Positions 1 through 9,851 of a DNA stretch of 54,314 nucleotides are shown here, piece after piece. The translations under genes and the position numbers were made by a program. Source of the stretch: Acrasis kona (taxonomy: Eukaryota > Heterolobosea > Eutetramitea > Acrasida > Acrasidae); NCBI GenBank assembly GCA_026419775.2, contig JAOPGA020000997.1, forward strand, positions 1-54,314, given 5' to 3'. Position 1 is the stretch's first letter, and every line of letters starts with the position of its first letter. Below the pieces are notes generated by a model, which ran no database searches, was not told the DNA's origin, and worked only from the letters and a program-made list of their open reading frames with translations.

Positions 1-224
1 GTACATTGCGCTTCCTTGATGTGAAAGGTATCAAGTTGCTAAATGACTTAATTTTGTTCAATAACGCTAGAATTCAACTGATGTCCAGTATATCTGTACG
101 ATTTTCGTTTGAGACAATGGACACTTAATTAGCCAAATCAAGCTCCCGCCAATTCTGATTTGGCAGTCAATGAGTCGAATGACTCATGTTTTGGCATCCC
201 AATAAGGAACAAACAAAAACATGA

Positions 225-476
225 CTACACAAGACTTTTTATTGAATCTGTGTATTCACAATGCTTGAAGGAATCAAAGCACGCCCTACACATACATTTT
301 CCACACTTATCACAACCAAAACAGCTTCTTGCTCGTACAATTATTTCAACTGGAACTCCTTGTTTCTTTTGCAACCAGTAGCATACTACACAGTTTCCCC
401 TTCCTCCTCTTTTCTCTTTCTTGTTGGCCCTGCTGGATTTGATGTTGATTATTGTGCTGGGGTTGGTGCATGGTGT
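225..476 (-). mobile_element. Relic of a piggyBac-like transposase C-terminus (Cys-rich zinc ribbon)
   Basis: An 83-codon open frame without an ATG ends in TAG at 225-227. Its translation carries CVVCYWLQKK, then a dense cysteine run (CFGCDKCGKCMCRACF) followed by a spaced His. That pattern, C-x2-C, a linker rich in basic residues, then C-x2-C...C-x3-CF...H, is the usual C-terminal zinc ribbon of piggyBac/DDE_Tnp_1_7 transposases. No DDE catalytic domain is visible upstream; the frame is closed by TGA at 477-479 and a different frame continues, so this looks like a truncated, frame-shifted remnant. An AATAAA-like signal sits near its end. It could instead be the last exon of a domesticated gene. 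Assignment rests on the cysteine spacing only. Confidence 0.45.
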
Positions 477-846
477 TCACCATTGAACATAACGGGATGT
501 TTATATTGTATATACGTGTTGGCCAATGCTTGCTGTGAATTTGCGTCACTCTCAAAGTGATCTTGTTTGCAGAGCTGATAACAGGATTATTTAAAGATCG
601 GGAGGATTAAAAATAAAAGGAAGGGGTTACAATGCCCTTGTCTCAAAATCTAGGGAGGGCGAAAGTGAAACAGATATTCTTGACCTCATCAAAAAGACCG
701 ACTATTTTTATTCTTAAAACCAAAATAGATCGATTTAGAAAAGGAATTGTAATAAAGTTTATTAATAAAACGGTTTTATTCATCAGAATCGAAGATTCCT
801 GTCGCGGATTGTATAAAGATGCGATTTATTTGAGGGAACGTACAAA
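477..846. other. Upstream region of the ABC transporter, no gene seen
   Basis: AT-rich sequence of 370 bp with only short frames of unlikely composition on both strands. It should hold the promoter of the ABC transporter that starts at 847, but no convincing TATA element was recognised. Confidence 0.4.
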
Positions 847-2978
847 ATGAAAAGAACACCACACACCCCAACACATACTGAAGATGACATGGAGATGTTT
901 ACAGTAGAACCACTCACGCCCACAACACCATCTGCACCTGGAGAAGTACAAAGGATAGATGAGAAGATTAAAAAGGGCCAAAGTGATGCTAAGAGCAGCA
1001 ACAATACAACAACAAGAGCACAGTTTAGATGGCTTATTGGGCAATGTAGACACGAATTATTATACATGAGCTTCGCAATCATTGCAATCATAGTAGCATC
1101 AGGTTAGATAATAAGCGAAATCATTCTAAAAATTCAAAGGAATCAACCTTTCGATACCATTTTTTGTTGGAAAGCTAATTGATAGCATCCAAACACTTGT
1201 AAAGGGGAAAAGTGAACTATACCTCCTTGTGGGGACCTTAGGAATCTTGGTTTTGTTCATGTCTGTATTTAATGGACTAAGGCACTACTTTATAGTGATA
1301 ACTGCAGAGAGAATTGTTGTTAGATTGAGAGGAGAGTTGTTTAGAAAAGTAATCGAGCAGGACATTGCTTTCTTCGATGTTCACAAAACAGGAGAATTAA
1401 TGAATAGATTATCATCTGACGCAGTATGAACTTTTATCTAGCATTTACTGAATAAATTAGGATGTCTTGCGAATGACGGTAACGGTCAACGTTGAAACTG
1501 GCATTCGTTGTATATTAGATAGCATTGGATGCATTGTAATTTTAGTGGCATTGTCTTGGAAGTTACTCCTCATCATGTTGCTTGTAGTACCTGTGGTCGC
1601 CGTTGGAGCAGTTATCTATTTAAGATTTGTCGGTGGACTAAGTCGCGACGTTCAAGATGAGTTAGCAACCGTAAGTAGCAAATGTGTCTCAGTCTTAACA
1701 CGTCAAAGGCATCAGAAATTGCACAAGAGACCATTAGTAACATTCGTTCTGTGAGATCGTTAGCAAAAGAAAACAAACAAGTACGATTCTACGAAGATAA
1801 CATCAATCAGGCCTACAACAGAGCAAAACATCTTACGTTAGCAGCAGCGTCATTCACAGTAAGTAATTATGACAAAAACTAATAAGTAACATCACTAGGG
1901 TGGAATGATGCTTGCAGCAGGAATCTGTATACTTTTAGTCGTTGCGTATGGAGGAACCATGGTACTAAATGGAGAACTCAGTACAGGTCAGCTCACATCA
2001 TTTGTTTTATATTCTGGTTTCATTGCCATGTCGTTAAGCACTGGCTCTGGTGTCTACTTTGAATTCTTAAAAGCACTTGGTGCCACCGAACGTGTCTATT
2101 CAATCATAACACGCATCCCCACCATCCCCATCTCTCATGAAAATAAAATTGTAAACCCTAATGAAATAGTCAACCATGTTATTTCCGAAGATGATTCCGA
2201 CGAGGATGAGATTGACTCCACCATGAGAGGAGAGTTAAGCTTCCACGACGTCAGCTTCAGCTACCCGACGCGTGGTGAGAAGAAGGTTCTAACCGACTTT
2301 AATCTTGACCTCATTCCTGGAAAAGTTGTAGCACTAGTAGGAGAGAGTGGAGGAGGAAAGAGCACATGCATCCAATTACTACAAAGATTCTACGATCCAG
2401 ACTCTGGTTACATTACATTAGACGGAGTGGACATTAAAGAGTTGGATCCAACATTTTTAAGAAAAAACATTGGTGTAGTGAGCCAGGAACCCTTCTTATT
2501 CGGAACAAGTGTCAGAGAAAACATCAAGTATGCAAAGGACACCGTTGGAGATGATCAAGTATTTGAGGCAGCAAGACAAGCCAACGCCCATCAATTCATC
2601 CAACAATTTCCTAATGGCTACGATACCCTTGTAGGTGAGAGAGGAACACAATTATCTGGTGGTCAGAAACAAAGAGTTGCCATCGCACAAGCCATTCTAA
2701 AGAAACCAAAGATTTTGTTGTTGGATGAAGCAACCAGTGCACTTGATTCAGAAAGCGAACATTTGGTTCAGATGGCACTTGAGAGATTAATGAAGGGAAG
2801 AACTGTTTTGGTCATTGCACATCGATTGAGTACTGTGAAGAATGCTGATTTGGTATGTGTGATTAGTAAAGGAAGGATTGTGGAGCGTGGAACACACAAT
2901 GAATTAGTGAAGCAAAATGGAATGTACAAACAATTAGTTGAAAAGCAACTCTTGAGCGAGGATAGCCAATCAAAATAA
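847..2978 (+). CDS. ABCB-type half ABC transporter (TAP/ABCB10-like), five exons
   Basis: ATP-driven membrane exporter of the ABCB half-transporter class, working as a dimer; substrate and membrane unknown. Exons: 847-1102, 1140-1423, 1461-1670, 1709-1858, 1899-2978; the introns are 37, 37, 38 and 40 bp and the joined frame gives 659 aa. A Thr/Pro-rich hydrophilic N-terminus is followed by a six-helix membrane domain containing the family signature FFDVHKTGELMNRLSSDA and the loop around ASEIAQETISNIRSVRS. The C-terminal nucleotide-binding domain has Walker A GESGGGKS, signature LSGGQ, Walker B ILLLDEATSALD and the switch His in IAHRLST, so it should be catalytically competent. There is an acidic linker (about SEDDSDEDEID) between the membrane and ATPase domains. 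No clear mitochondrial leader, so plasma or vacuolar membrane is as likely as mitochondria. Confidence 0.93.
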
Positions 2979-3326
2979 ACATTGTATTATTTGTATTTCA
3001 ATTGTTGCATTTTATAGTGTTTTCATTCACGATGCCTATTAATTTCTGTTAAACCAGTGAGAATTTGAAGAGAGTAATGTAAGATTTTTAATTTAAAGTT
3101 TGATTTTGTGCTATCATCCACTCAACTGCTAATTATGATTAAGGCGTATAGTATAACATACAAGAACAATAGAGGCATATTGTTGGCAAAAGACTCAACC
3201 GATTACAAACCGTTCCGATCCTCCGACCAACTTCAAAGATGAACATTCGAAGGGAACAAAAAAATTACGTGTCTCGGCGTATAAAAAGGTCTTGTAATTA
3301 ACTTACATCATAATAAAAAAAACAAA
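2979..3326. other. Intergenic, carries the promoter of the PB1-UBA gene
   Basis: 348 bp between the ABC transporter stop and the next start. It contains a 35-codon frame at 3135-3242 that I do not trust as a gene, and a TATA element listed separately. Confidence 0.4.
3280..3289 (+). promoter_or_regulatory. TATA box (tataaaaagg)
   Basis: A canonical TATA element lies 37 bp before the ATG at 3327, followed by an A-rich leader; spacing fits a short 5' UTR for the PB1-UBA gene. Confidence 0.6.
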
Positions 3327-4334
3327 ATGTCAGACACAGTCTCATTGAAGATAACCATCAACAACGGAAGCAAGAGGAGGATAAACGTTGAAAACAACAT
3401 CCCTTTCGAAGAGCTAAACAAGCAACTAAAGGAGATCCTACCAACTCAAAACGATCTAAGCTGGAGATACATTGACGAAGAGAATGAACTGATCGATGTC
3501 TCGACTAATCACGAATGGCAACTAGCAGTCAAATCTCACCCCTCCAATGCCGTGATGAGATTGTTTGTTCAGGAGATTCAAAGGCCACCTCAACAAGAGC
3601 AACAGCAACAACAACACACGTGTGCTAATCCAAACAGGAGATGCTGCGAGTCACGTATGATTAGATACGGTTTGCCTTTCTTTATGTTCTGGAGCGTTTT
3701 GTTCCACCCCATCTTGTCGGTATTGATAGCCGCCACTACAGGCTACGTCACCTTCCATCACTACCCATCTACCTTTCAAACATTGACCGTCTTTGCCAGA
3801 AGACATTACCGATTGGCAGGAGTCTTCTTGGCAATATCTCTCTTGTTAAATCACAGTTTGTTTACATGGTTGCTTTTGGTTCCCTTGTTAGTTATCACCT
3901 ATAAGAAGGTAGTACATCTAAGAAACAACCACAAAGAACAAGTGAGAGAAAGAGTTGAAAGCTTTATTAGGCAAGCAAACAAAGTCGTTACCGAGGCTAC
4001 AACTGTTATCAAGGACACAACGGAACAAGTAATTGCTAATGCGATCGCAAAGGCCAATGAGGTTCCTAAACCAAACGAAATTCCAAACCCAGCAGTTGAA
4101 GCAGAGCAGGTGGATTGTAGAAACATTGAGCCAAGAGTGCCTGCTGAAGCAGAAATGTATCCAAGCCTACCAGTAATAGATGTAGAAGAGCAATACCAAG
4201 CACAATTAGCAACACTTTTTGAGTTGGGATTCAAGAATGAGAAACTCAACACCCACTTGTTGAAGAACTATGATGGAAATGTAGATAGAGTATTGAACTC
4301 ATTATTAAGTTTGTCCAACAAATACAACTATTAA
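3327..4334 (+). CDS. PB1-membrane hairpin-UBA protein, candidate membrane-anchored autophagy receptor
   Basis: Single exon, 335 aa. Residues about 4-82 form a PB1-like domain: a basic first strand (LKITINNGSKRR) and an OPCA-type acidic loop (YIDEENELIDVSTNHEW), so it has both faces needed for PB1 chaining. Residues about 111-142 and 160-192 are two long hydrophobic segments, followed by an amphipathic stretch (about 194-238). An acidic-flanked aromatic motif, EMYPSL at 276-281, fits the W/F/Y-x-x-L/I/V LC3-interacting consensus. Residues about 290-330 are a UBA domain (ATLFELGFKNEKLNTHLLK...NVDRVLNSLL). PB1 + LIR + UBA is the layout of p62/NBR1 selective-autophagy receptors; here the middle is a membrane hairpin rather than a ZZ finger. 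Seen: domain order and motifs. Inferred: function in ubiquitin-dependent turnover of ER or another membrane. Confidence 0.75.
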   Translation: MSDTVSLKITINNGSKRRINVENNIPFEELNKQLKEILPTQNDLSWRYIDEENELIDVSTNHEWQLAVKSHPSNAVMRLFVQEIQRPPQQEQQQQQHTCANPNRRCCESRMIRYGLPFFMFWSVLFHPILSVLIAATTGYVTFHHYPSTFQTLTVFARRHYRLAGVFLAISLLLNHSLFTWLLLVPLLVITYKKVVHLRNNHKEQVRERVESFIRQANKVVTEATTVIKDTTEQVIANAIAKANEVPKPNEIPNPAVEAEQVDCRNIEPRVPAEAEMYPSLPVIDVEEQYQAQLATLFELGFKNEKLNTHLLKNYDGNVDRVLNSLLSLSNKYNY

Positions 4335-4650
4335 ATGTAAACTTTTGAACATTTTTACTCTTGATTCAAACAACTTTCGAAACGATTAAAAATGTCCCAT
4401 CACTCGTCTGTTTATCTTTGATCACAATCCAAATAGTTGATTTCGATTCACATTTCTTTTCATCAATAGAACAAGACGGATGTAAACGTGTACATACAAA
4501 GTATAATTATAAAGTTCTAGTTTCCTTCTTTGTCCAATTTTGCTTCTCCATATCTATTTTATCGTTCATATCGCTAACATTCAAAAAGACTTTACGCAAA
4601 GTTTACTATACAATGTTACATTTTTATTTATCATATTATACAGATAGTGC

Positions 4651-4857
4651 TTATGTGTTGTACATGAACTCCTCCTCTGGTTGGTGGAAGGAGCTGATAC
4701 CAACTTCGTAATAAACAATATCGTTCCAACGGTTTTGGTTCAGGCGAGTTAGAGAGTCCTTTCTGGTTCTATTTACAAGCTTGACCTGGTTCGAATCGGG
4801 TTTGCTCACGGCCTTGTGGTTGGCGATGGAGGCATACGAAGCGATTGGTTGGACCAT
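4651..4857 (-). CDS. Small hydrophilic protein, unknown function
   Basis: 68 aa, rich in Asn, Ser and charged residues, without membrane segment or known motif. Support for it being real: the codon choice is like that of the surrounding genes (C/T-ending codons, AAC, TTC, AAG), a TATA element lies just upstream on the same strand, and an AATAAA signal follows the TAA. It overlaps a hydrophobic plus-strand frame of poorer quality, taken as a shadow. It lies in the interval behind the PB1-UBA gene, tail to tail with it. Confidence 0.65.
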   Translation of the reverse strand: MVQPIASYASIANHKAVSKPDSNQVKLVNRTRKDSLTRLNQNRWNDIVYYEVGISSFHQPEEEFMYNT

Positions 4858-4866
4858 TTTGGATGA

Positions 4867-4874
4867 TATTTATA
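4867..4874 (-). promoter_or_regulatory. TATA-like element close to a start codon
   Basis: TATAAATA on the minus strand ends only about 10 bp before the ATG at 4857. Such short spacing would put initiation at or inside the ATG unless the transcript is nearly leaderless; a downstream start is the alternative. Confidence 0.4.
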
Positions 4875-5793
4875 CAGTGGTTGTTTGTACCAAGGGTTAC
4901 TTGAGTTTGTTGTTGTTGTTTGGGTGGGACTGTGTCCTTGTAGAGTGTGTTTGTGTTTTTTGTTTTTGTATGATGTAAATTGTCTGAATTAGGGGCTTTT
5001 TATTGAATGAATTTGACCAGGCCGGAATTTGAAACGGTCATGGCAAATTCTGATCAATTTTTACTTTTTGCGCCATTTTTAGAATTGATTGGTTTGACCC
5101 TTCAAATTGTAAATAGTATTACAACTCAAATTTGCCGATGAATGTGATGGTATTGATGTTGGGCGTGTTTTACAACTATTCAATATCGGATAATCGTTAG
5201 ACAAAACATGGTTATAAAGAACTGTGGAACTGCACAAAAAAGATGAATAGATAGATGTCAAACAGAATATTTGAATTTGTCTGCATCAGAATAAAAGACA
5301 CTCAAGTGCTTTTGGATAGTCTATATGTCATTACATATTCCAACGTGACGGGTGGTAACATTTCTGTTCTTATTCACTACATCTTTTCAACTAGCTAGTT
5401 TATGACATTGATGACCTTTGTGATCTCCTGTCCTATGTCCATACTATTCTTTTGTGAATCAGTCTATCTATGATAAGGTGGGAGGTCTGGTTATGTTATT
5501 TTCACAATTTTCAAGTTGTGTGAAATAGGATCAACCACTTTACAATCAATAATAAACTTGTTGAGCAAAGATTTGGTTAACTGTCGTGTTCAGTTGTGCT
5601 TTCTGAATGTCCTCAACATGTCTACAAGAATCGTCTTCGACGAGAATTAATAGCAGTTGCCTAAACGTTACAGGACCAATTTTGTATTTATAAGGTACAC
5701 AAAGCACAACCATAAAAAAACAACCGGCCGCGGGTATTAGAATAAGACACATGTCAAATACTGATATTATTCACACAAAAACGAGCACGACAA
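4875..5793. other. Intergenic, nothing recognised
   Basis: About 900 bp of AT-rich sequence. A 68-codon minus frame (5546-5752) shows no family likeness. A TTTATAAGG element near 5687-5695 may serve the secreted-protein gene at 5794. Confidence 0.4.
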
Positions 5794-6260
5794 ATGAGGT
5801 TCTTGGTCCTGTTGACAATCTGCGTTGCTTTTGTTTTATCAGGCCCTCTTATCTCTGAGCAGGATTTGCATGACAATTGCAATACTTGTAAGACCAAACG
5901 CAGTAAAAACAAACTAATCTTGTAGTACATTTGACAGGAAACCATCCATATTGCGTTATTGAGGAAGGTGATAAAACTAAATTGACCATCAACTTCGTTC
6001 AAAAACCAGAGCACGACCCTTGTTACGAAGTAACTATCGTCAGAGTGGAGCACAATAATAAATCAGTCTCTGTACGATCCACACACAGCGTTCTTGGCTT
6101 TGTCGAGCTGTATAGACAAATGAAACACAAAGTCAATCTTAAAGTAGCTACTACTCTTGTCAATAGGGCAAAAAAGGTTATTGGAGAGGGTGGAAGAGGT
6201 AAATGTATCCCTGCGGCCCAAATTCGTCGTAAAATGGCCATCGATAATATTTTAAACTAA
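5794..6260 (+). CDS. Small secreted Cys-containing protein, unknown
   Basis: Two exons, 5794-5887 and 5926-6260, with a 38-bp intron; 142 aa. It begins with a classic signal peptide (MRFLVLLTICVAFVLSGP), followed by a mature part of about 125 residues with four cysteines, one in exon 1 and three in exon 2, so two disulfides are plausible. The body is basic towards the end (RRKMAIDNILN). The ATG at 5794 was chosen because it alone gives the signal peptide and splices in phase 1 to the long second exon; the ATG at 5751 is out of frame. I do not recognise the family. Confidence 0.7.
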
Positions 6261-7365
6261 GATGGACAAATAAAATAAAGTTGGGAAGCTTTGTCAAATA
6301 CTTGATATTAATCTAATTTCTTTGCGAACATTTTACACTGACTCAAAATCTTAACTTCATCAGCTGTAATCATACATTATTCTGTTGATTTTGTAGAACA
6401 TCATGAATTTGTAAGTCAAGTATGCAAACATGATGTCGTCTAGCATCTCCTCACCGTTTCATATAGTTAAAAATAGACCAACATTATATATCGAATATTT
6501 ATCGTAGGATAGACTTATTCGATATGGATTGCATGAATTACCATACGGTGTGTTTTGTCGACTCAAAATTCTCAAATTTTCTTTTGTACACTTCTATTAC
6601 CCTTCTATGAGGTCTGTATTTCTTATTCCAAGTTCAAACTTGGTGTGCTTGTCATTAGTCTTGTTGTTCCGAGCCTTTGGTGGTTCGAAACTTTTTCGGA
6701 CATCAAACTTTTTAGGACATCCAAAATTGACTCGGGTTACAATGTTTATTCGATCATACAAATCCTGACCAAACATTCAAAATTATAATAATCTCGGATA
6801 TCACTCATCGACTAAGAGGTCGTGTTGAGGTTTGTAGGATTTGAAAAACATAACTTGTTTGAGGAATCAAATCTGACATTTCGAGCTGTTCTGCAAATGG
6901 AGTTATGATTGACGGAAAAGGTAAGGTGGAATGTGGAAAATAGGTTCATTTCTCCTCATCCACAGTTGCATCTTGAGGAATTCTGTCCGTGCCCGTAGAA
7001 TCTACTTATAATCTCACTGACATTGCAGTTATCTTAGTCCATGTTGTGGGAGAGGGTTTGTGCACTTAAAATAATACTGTCATCAAGTATATCAAAATTT
7101 CTCCGGAATGAACAGGTGTGAGTACTAATTATAAATGGAGCTACAAAAATTATTCCTAGGTACTTATATCTGCAGATATGTAGCTCGTGGTTATCTAAAG
7201 TTGACGCATATTGAGATTTCTACACTTAGTGTCCTAATAAACTTTGTTATGCAGTAGTGTGTGCATTGTTTAACCAATAAATATCTTTGTGTCATAATTT
7301 CGAGTTATTTGACAGAATCTACCTTTGCTGAGGTTAGTCAACCAACTGGAAATAAAACGTTGGGA
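6261..7365. other. Intergenic, nothing recognised
   Basis: About 1.1 kb of AT-rich DNA with overlapping 77-79 codon plus frames (6529-6788) of hydrophobic, gene-unlike composition. No RNA gene or repeat was seen. Confidence 0.4.
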
Positions 7366-8415
7366 ATGAAACGTGGGTCTTCACCACCCCCCGAGGGGTA
7401 TGATGACATCATAAAAGAGGTACAGCAATATAGATTTCAGGGGAATGGTATGGACACAAATGATCAAATACAGTGTTTGAGGCAACAACTTTTGTTAAAT
7501 CAGCTTCACCAAAGTTCATCAAGTGATTCTTCACAAACTGAAATTCTAAGCAATCTTCTTCTACGGTTACAAATGCAAGATACTCAAATGGATCAGCTAC
7601 GGGCAATTGCAGAAGGAATGAAAATGATAATCGAACATCAATTACAAACTATCCAAAGTTATCAGGATAGGCACAATAATGAGGTCGAAGATTTGACTAA
7701 AAAATCGTCAAACAAGAGGAAGTCTCTCGTCGTTCATCCGCTCGATGATTTTAATGTTCGAAACGATTCCAACAACATGTATCAAAATATTGAACAACAA
7801 CCTCAGCGTAAAAAGCAAAGACTTTCACAAGGTAATGTTAATGATGTTCCCCAGCAACAACAACAACAAATGCCCCAACAACTCATTCAACAAAACGGGT
7901 TTAATCCTTATCAGCAGCAACAAGTCATTTCCTTTACTCCCCAACCGTCACAACCCGTATATTCTCCCTACATCCAACAATCCCTACAACAAAGCTACTC
8001 GCCTGCTTATGACCAACAACAACAAGTTTTCATGTACCCTCAACAATCAAACATACAGCAACAGTTGCATCAATATAACATTCAACATAACATGCAACAA
8101 CAAAATATGCAACAATTCATTCCTGGGCTAAACATTTATCAACAACAACAGCTGCCACAACAACAATCACAACAACAGATGCAACATTTTCAAACAATGC
8201 AGCCTCAGCAACAACAGATGCAACAAATCAATTATGTACAGGACAATTTTAATCATTATGGCACGCCTGCGGGACATTATGTACAGCCTGTCCCTGTCGC
8301 ACAGAACAACATTATCAACAATTTCAATAACGACGACGTGAATAGCGACGGAGTACGCAACAGAGACGACAAACAAAGAAGATCCAGTGGGGGCAGAGTA
8401 TGGACCCACATGTGA
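7366..8415 (+). CDS. Glutamine-rich low-complexity protein, probably nuclear
   Basis: 349 aa from the ATG at 7366 (MKRGSSPPPEGYDD). The frame is open upstream to an ATG at 7261, but that leader (residues 1-35) is hydrophobic and dissimilar, so the later start is preferred. Residues about 25-120 predict a helical/coiled region (QCLRQQLLLNQLHQ; LSNLLLRLQMQDTQMDQLRAI). A basic patch QRKKQRLS could act as a nuclear signal. The rest is Q/P/Y/N-rich with many CAA/CAG runs of up to five glutamines, like activation or condensate-forming domains of transcription co-factors. No catalytic domain. Function cannot be named. Confidence 0.72.
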   Translation: MKRGSSPPPEGYDDIIKEVQQYRFQGNGMDTNDQIQCLRQQLLLNQLHQSSSSDSSQTEILSNLLLRLQMQDTQMDQLRAIAEGMKMIIEHQLQTIQSYQDRHNNEVEDLTKKSSNKRKSLVVHPLDDFNVRNDSNNMYQNIEQQPQRKKQRLSQGNVNDVPQQQQQQMPQQLIQQNGFNPYQQQQVISFTPQPSQPVYSPYIQQSLQQSYSPAYDQQQQVFMYPQQSNIQQQLHQYNIQHNMQQQNMQQFIPGLNIYQQQQLPQQQSQQQMQHFQTMQPQQQQMQQINYVQDNFNHYGTPAGHYVQPVPVAQNNIINNFNNDDVNSDGVRNRDDKQRRSSGGRVWTHM

Positions 8416-8686
8416 AAGAAATCTTTGGAAGTGTTTCGTGGAAGGCGAAGACTAGAAAGGACACTTTAGAGTTGGCTGATGTAATGTCGTGATGTGTGTT
8501 TAACCAACATGGATCCGTTATGGTGCGGCATGTGGTCGTTGTCAAAGGAGAATACTGAATAATGTATTTGGAAAACATATGAATATTTATTGTAGAAATA
8601 AAAGTACACTATATTACGTAACTATCTTGTGATTAAGACCTTCTGTGATTGATACAGAATGGTTTGTTTGGTTGACCAGAAAATAG

Positions 8687-9849
8687 ATGAAGTCGGTAAT
8701 AACCCACACAACACGGAGATATGATCAGTTTATAAACTTGTGCGTAATCAAGAATCAATTCAGATGTTACTCTCGTAATCGGAAAATCAAAAAACACAAT
8801 ACACACAAAGTTGAGCACGTAGATGATGCAACGCAGCGGAGCGAAAGTGTTTCGAATGAAAATGTAAATAATGCACCAAAAATGCAAGCAGATCCACTGT
8901 CCAGACTGTCGGAGGATGTAATCGACTTTGAAAATAGATCGTTGTTGACTCTACATGAAAAAGAGTTGTGCAACAAGTCCTTGTTACTCCTACAAAGAGC
9001 TTGTAGGATGATTGATAATGAATGTGTTTTGTCTGTTTTTGGATCTTACGCTACCGGGCTATCTACCAAAGGAAGTGACATTGATGTCACAGTCTCATCA
9101 AAACATCCCAACTTTTTAGCAAAGTTACATCAACTTGCAACAAAATCGAAAGAAGAGTTCAGATCATCCCAGTTGATCAGAGCAAGGGTAAATAAAAATA
9201 ATTTTACATTTCTTAATCATGACAATAGGTCAGCATTTGTAGAGTCCGAACCATTAATGATGTGTTTCTTGATGTCAATTGTCAGAGCGAAAGAGTAAGC
9301 GTTGCAGTCAACATTATCAAAGGCTACCTGAACGAATTCCCACAACTCCGTCCCATCTACATCACAGTCAAGTCTATTCTAAAATGGTACCAACTCAATC
9401 AAGTTTTCACAGGAGGACTGTCAAGCATCTCATTACAATACATGATCGTCCAACATCTTCAACTATACAACAAACACTTTAATGAACAAATACAAAATGT
9501 AACAATAGGCGCCCTACTTCGTGACTTTTTCTTATTTTATGGAAAACATTTTGAACATGGGAAGGTGTCAGTCGATGTACAGAAAAAAGATTTTAACTTG
9601 TTACGTTCTGGTTTGCTATGCATTTGGGATCCAACAAAGAAGCTTCATAATGTTGCCTCAGGTTCATACCGGTATACAGTTGTGCGGGATTTATTTGCGG
9701 CTGCGGGTGAATATTTGTCATCGGAGACTAGACCCACACTGAGTGGTCTTTCTTGTTACCTTCAAGAAAACTTTTTTGTAAGACAAGTTGATACTGGGCC
9801 GAGAAGGAATGATTTTAAAAACAATAGAAATAAAAGAAGGTATTATTGA
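8687..9849 (+). CDS. Noncanonical poly(A)/U polymerase (TRF4/PAPD/TUTase type), probably mitochondrial
   Basis: Adds untemplated nucleotides to RNA 3' ends. Exons 8687-9187 and 9229-9849, 41-bp intron, 373 aa. The catalytic core shows FGSYATGLSTKGSDIDVTVS (GS motif plus the DxD metal pair) and the third acidic residue in NDVFLDVNC, which becomes visible only after splicing. The central/PAP-associated region has LRPIYITVKSILKWYQLNQVFTGGLSS, typical of this family, and a basic tail (RRNDFKNNRNKRRYY) suited to RNA binding. The N-terminus is basic and contains RCYS, matching the R-x-Y/S mitochondrial processing consensus, so a mitochondrial enzyme like MTPAP is possible. Its stop lies 2 bp from the stop of the converging RhoGAP gene. 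Confidence 0.88.
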
Positions 9850-9851
9850 CT

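Noticed and set aside
261-560. 99-codon plus frame
   Set aside because: Hydrophobic, Cys/Ser-rich composition; complementary to the transposase relic, so a shadow.
3135-3242. 35-codon frame before the PB1-UBA gene
   Set aside because: Short, upstream of the TATA box of the next gene, no homology; chance cannot be excluded.
4361-4711. 116-codon plus frame after the PB1-UBA gene
   Set aside because: Aromatic/hydrophobic composition and overlap with the better minus gene 4651-4857; probably 3' UTR.
4775-4805. tRNA-like T-loop (GGTTCGAATC) with possible tRNA around it
   Set aside because: No acceptor stem, D arm or anticodon arm can be formed with the right spacing; it lies in the antisense of the small gene 4651-4857.
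7850-8240. CAA/CAG-rich stretch as a repeat array
   Set aside because: Interrupted Gln codons inside a real frame; no regular unit or spacer as in a satellite or CRISPR.
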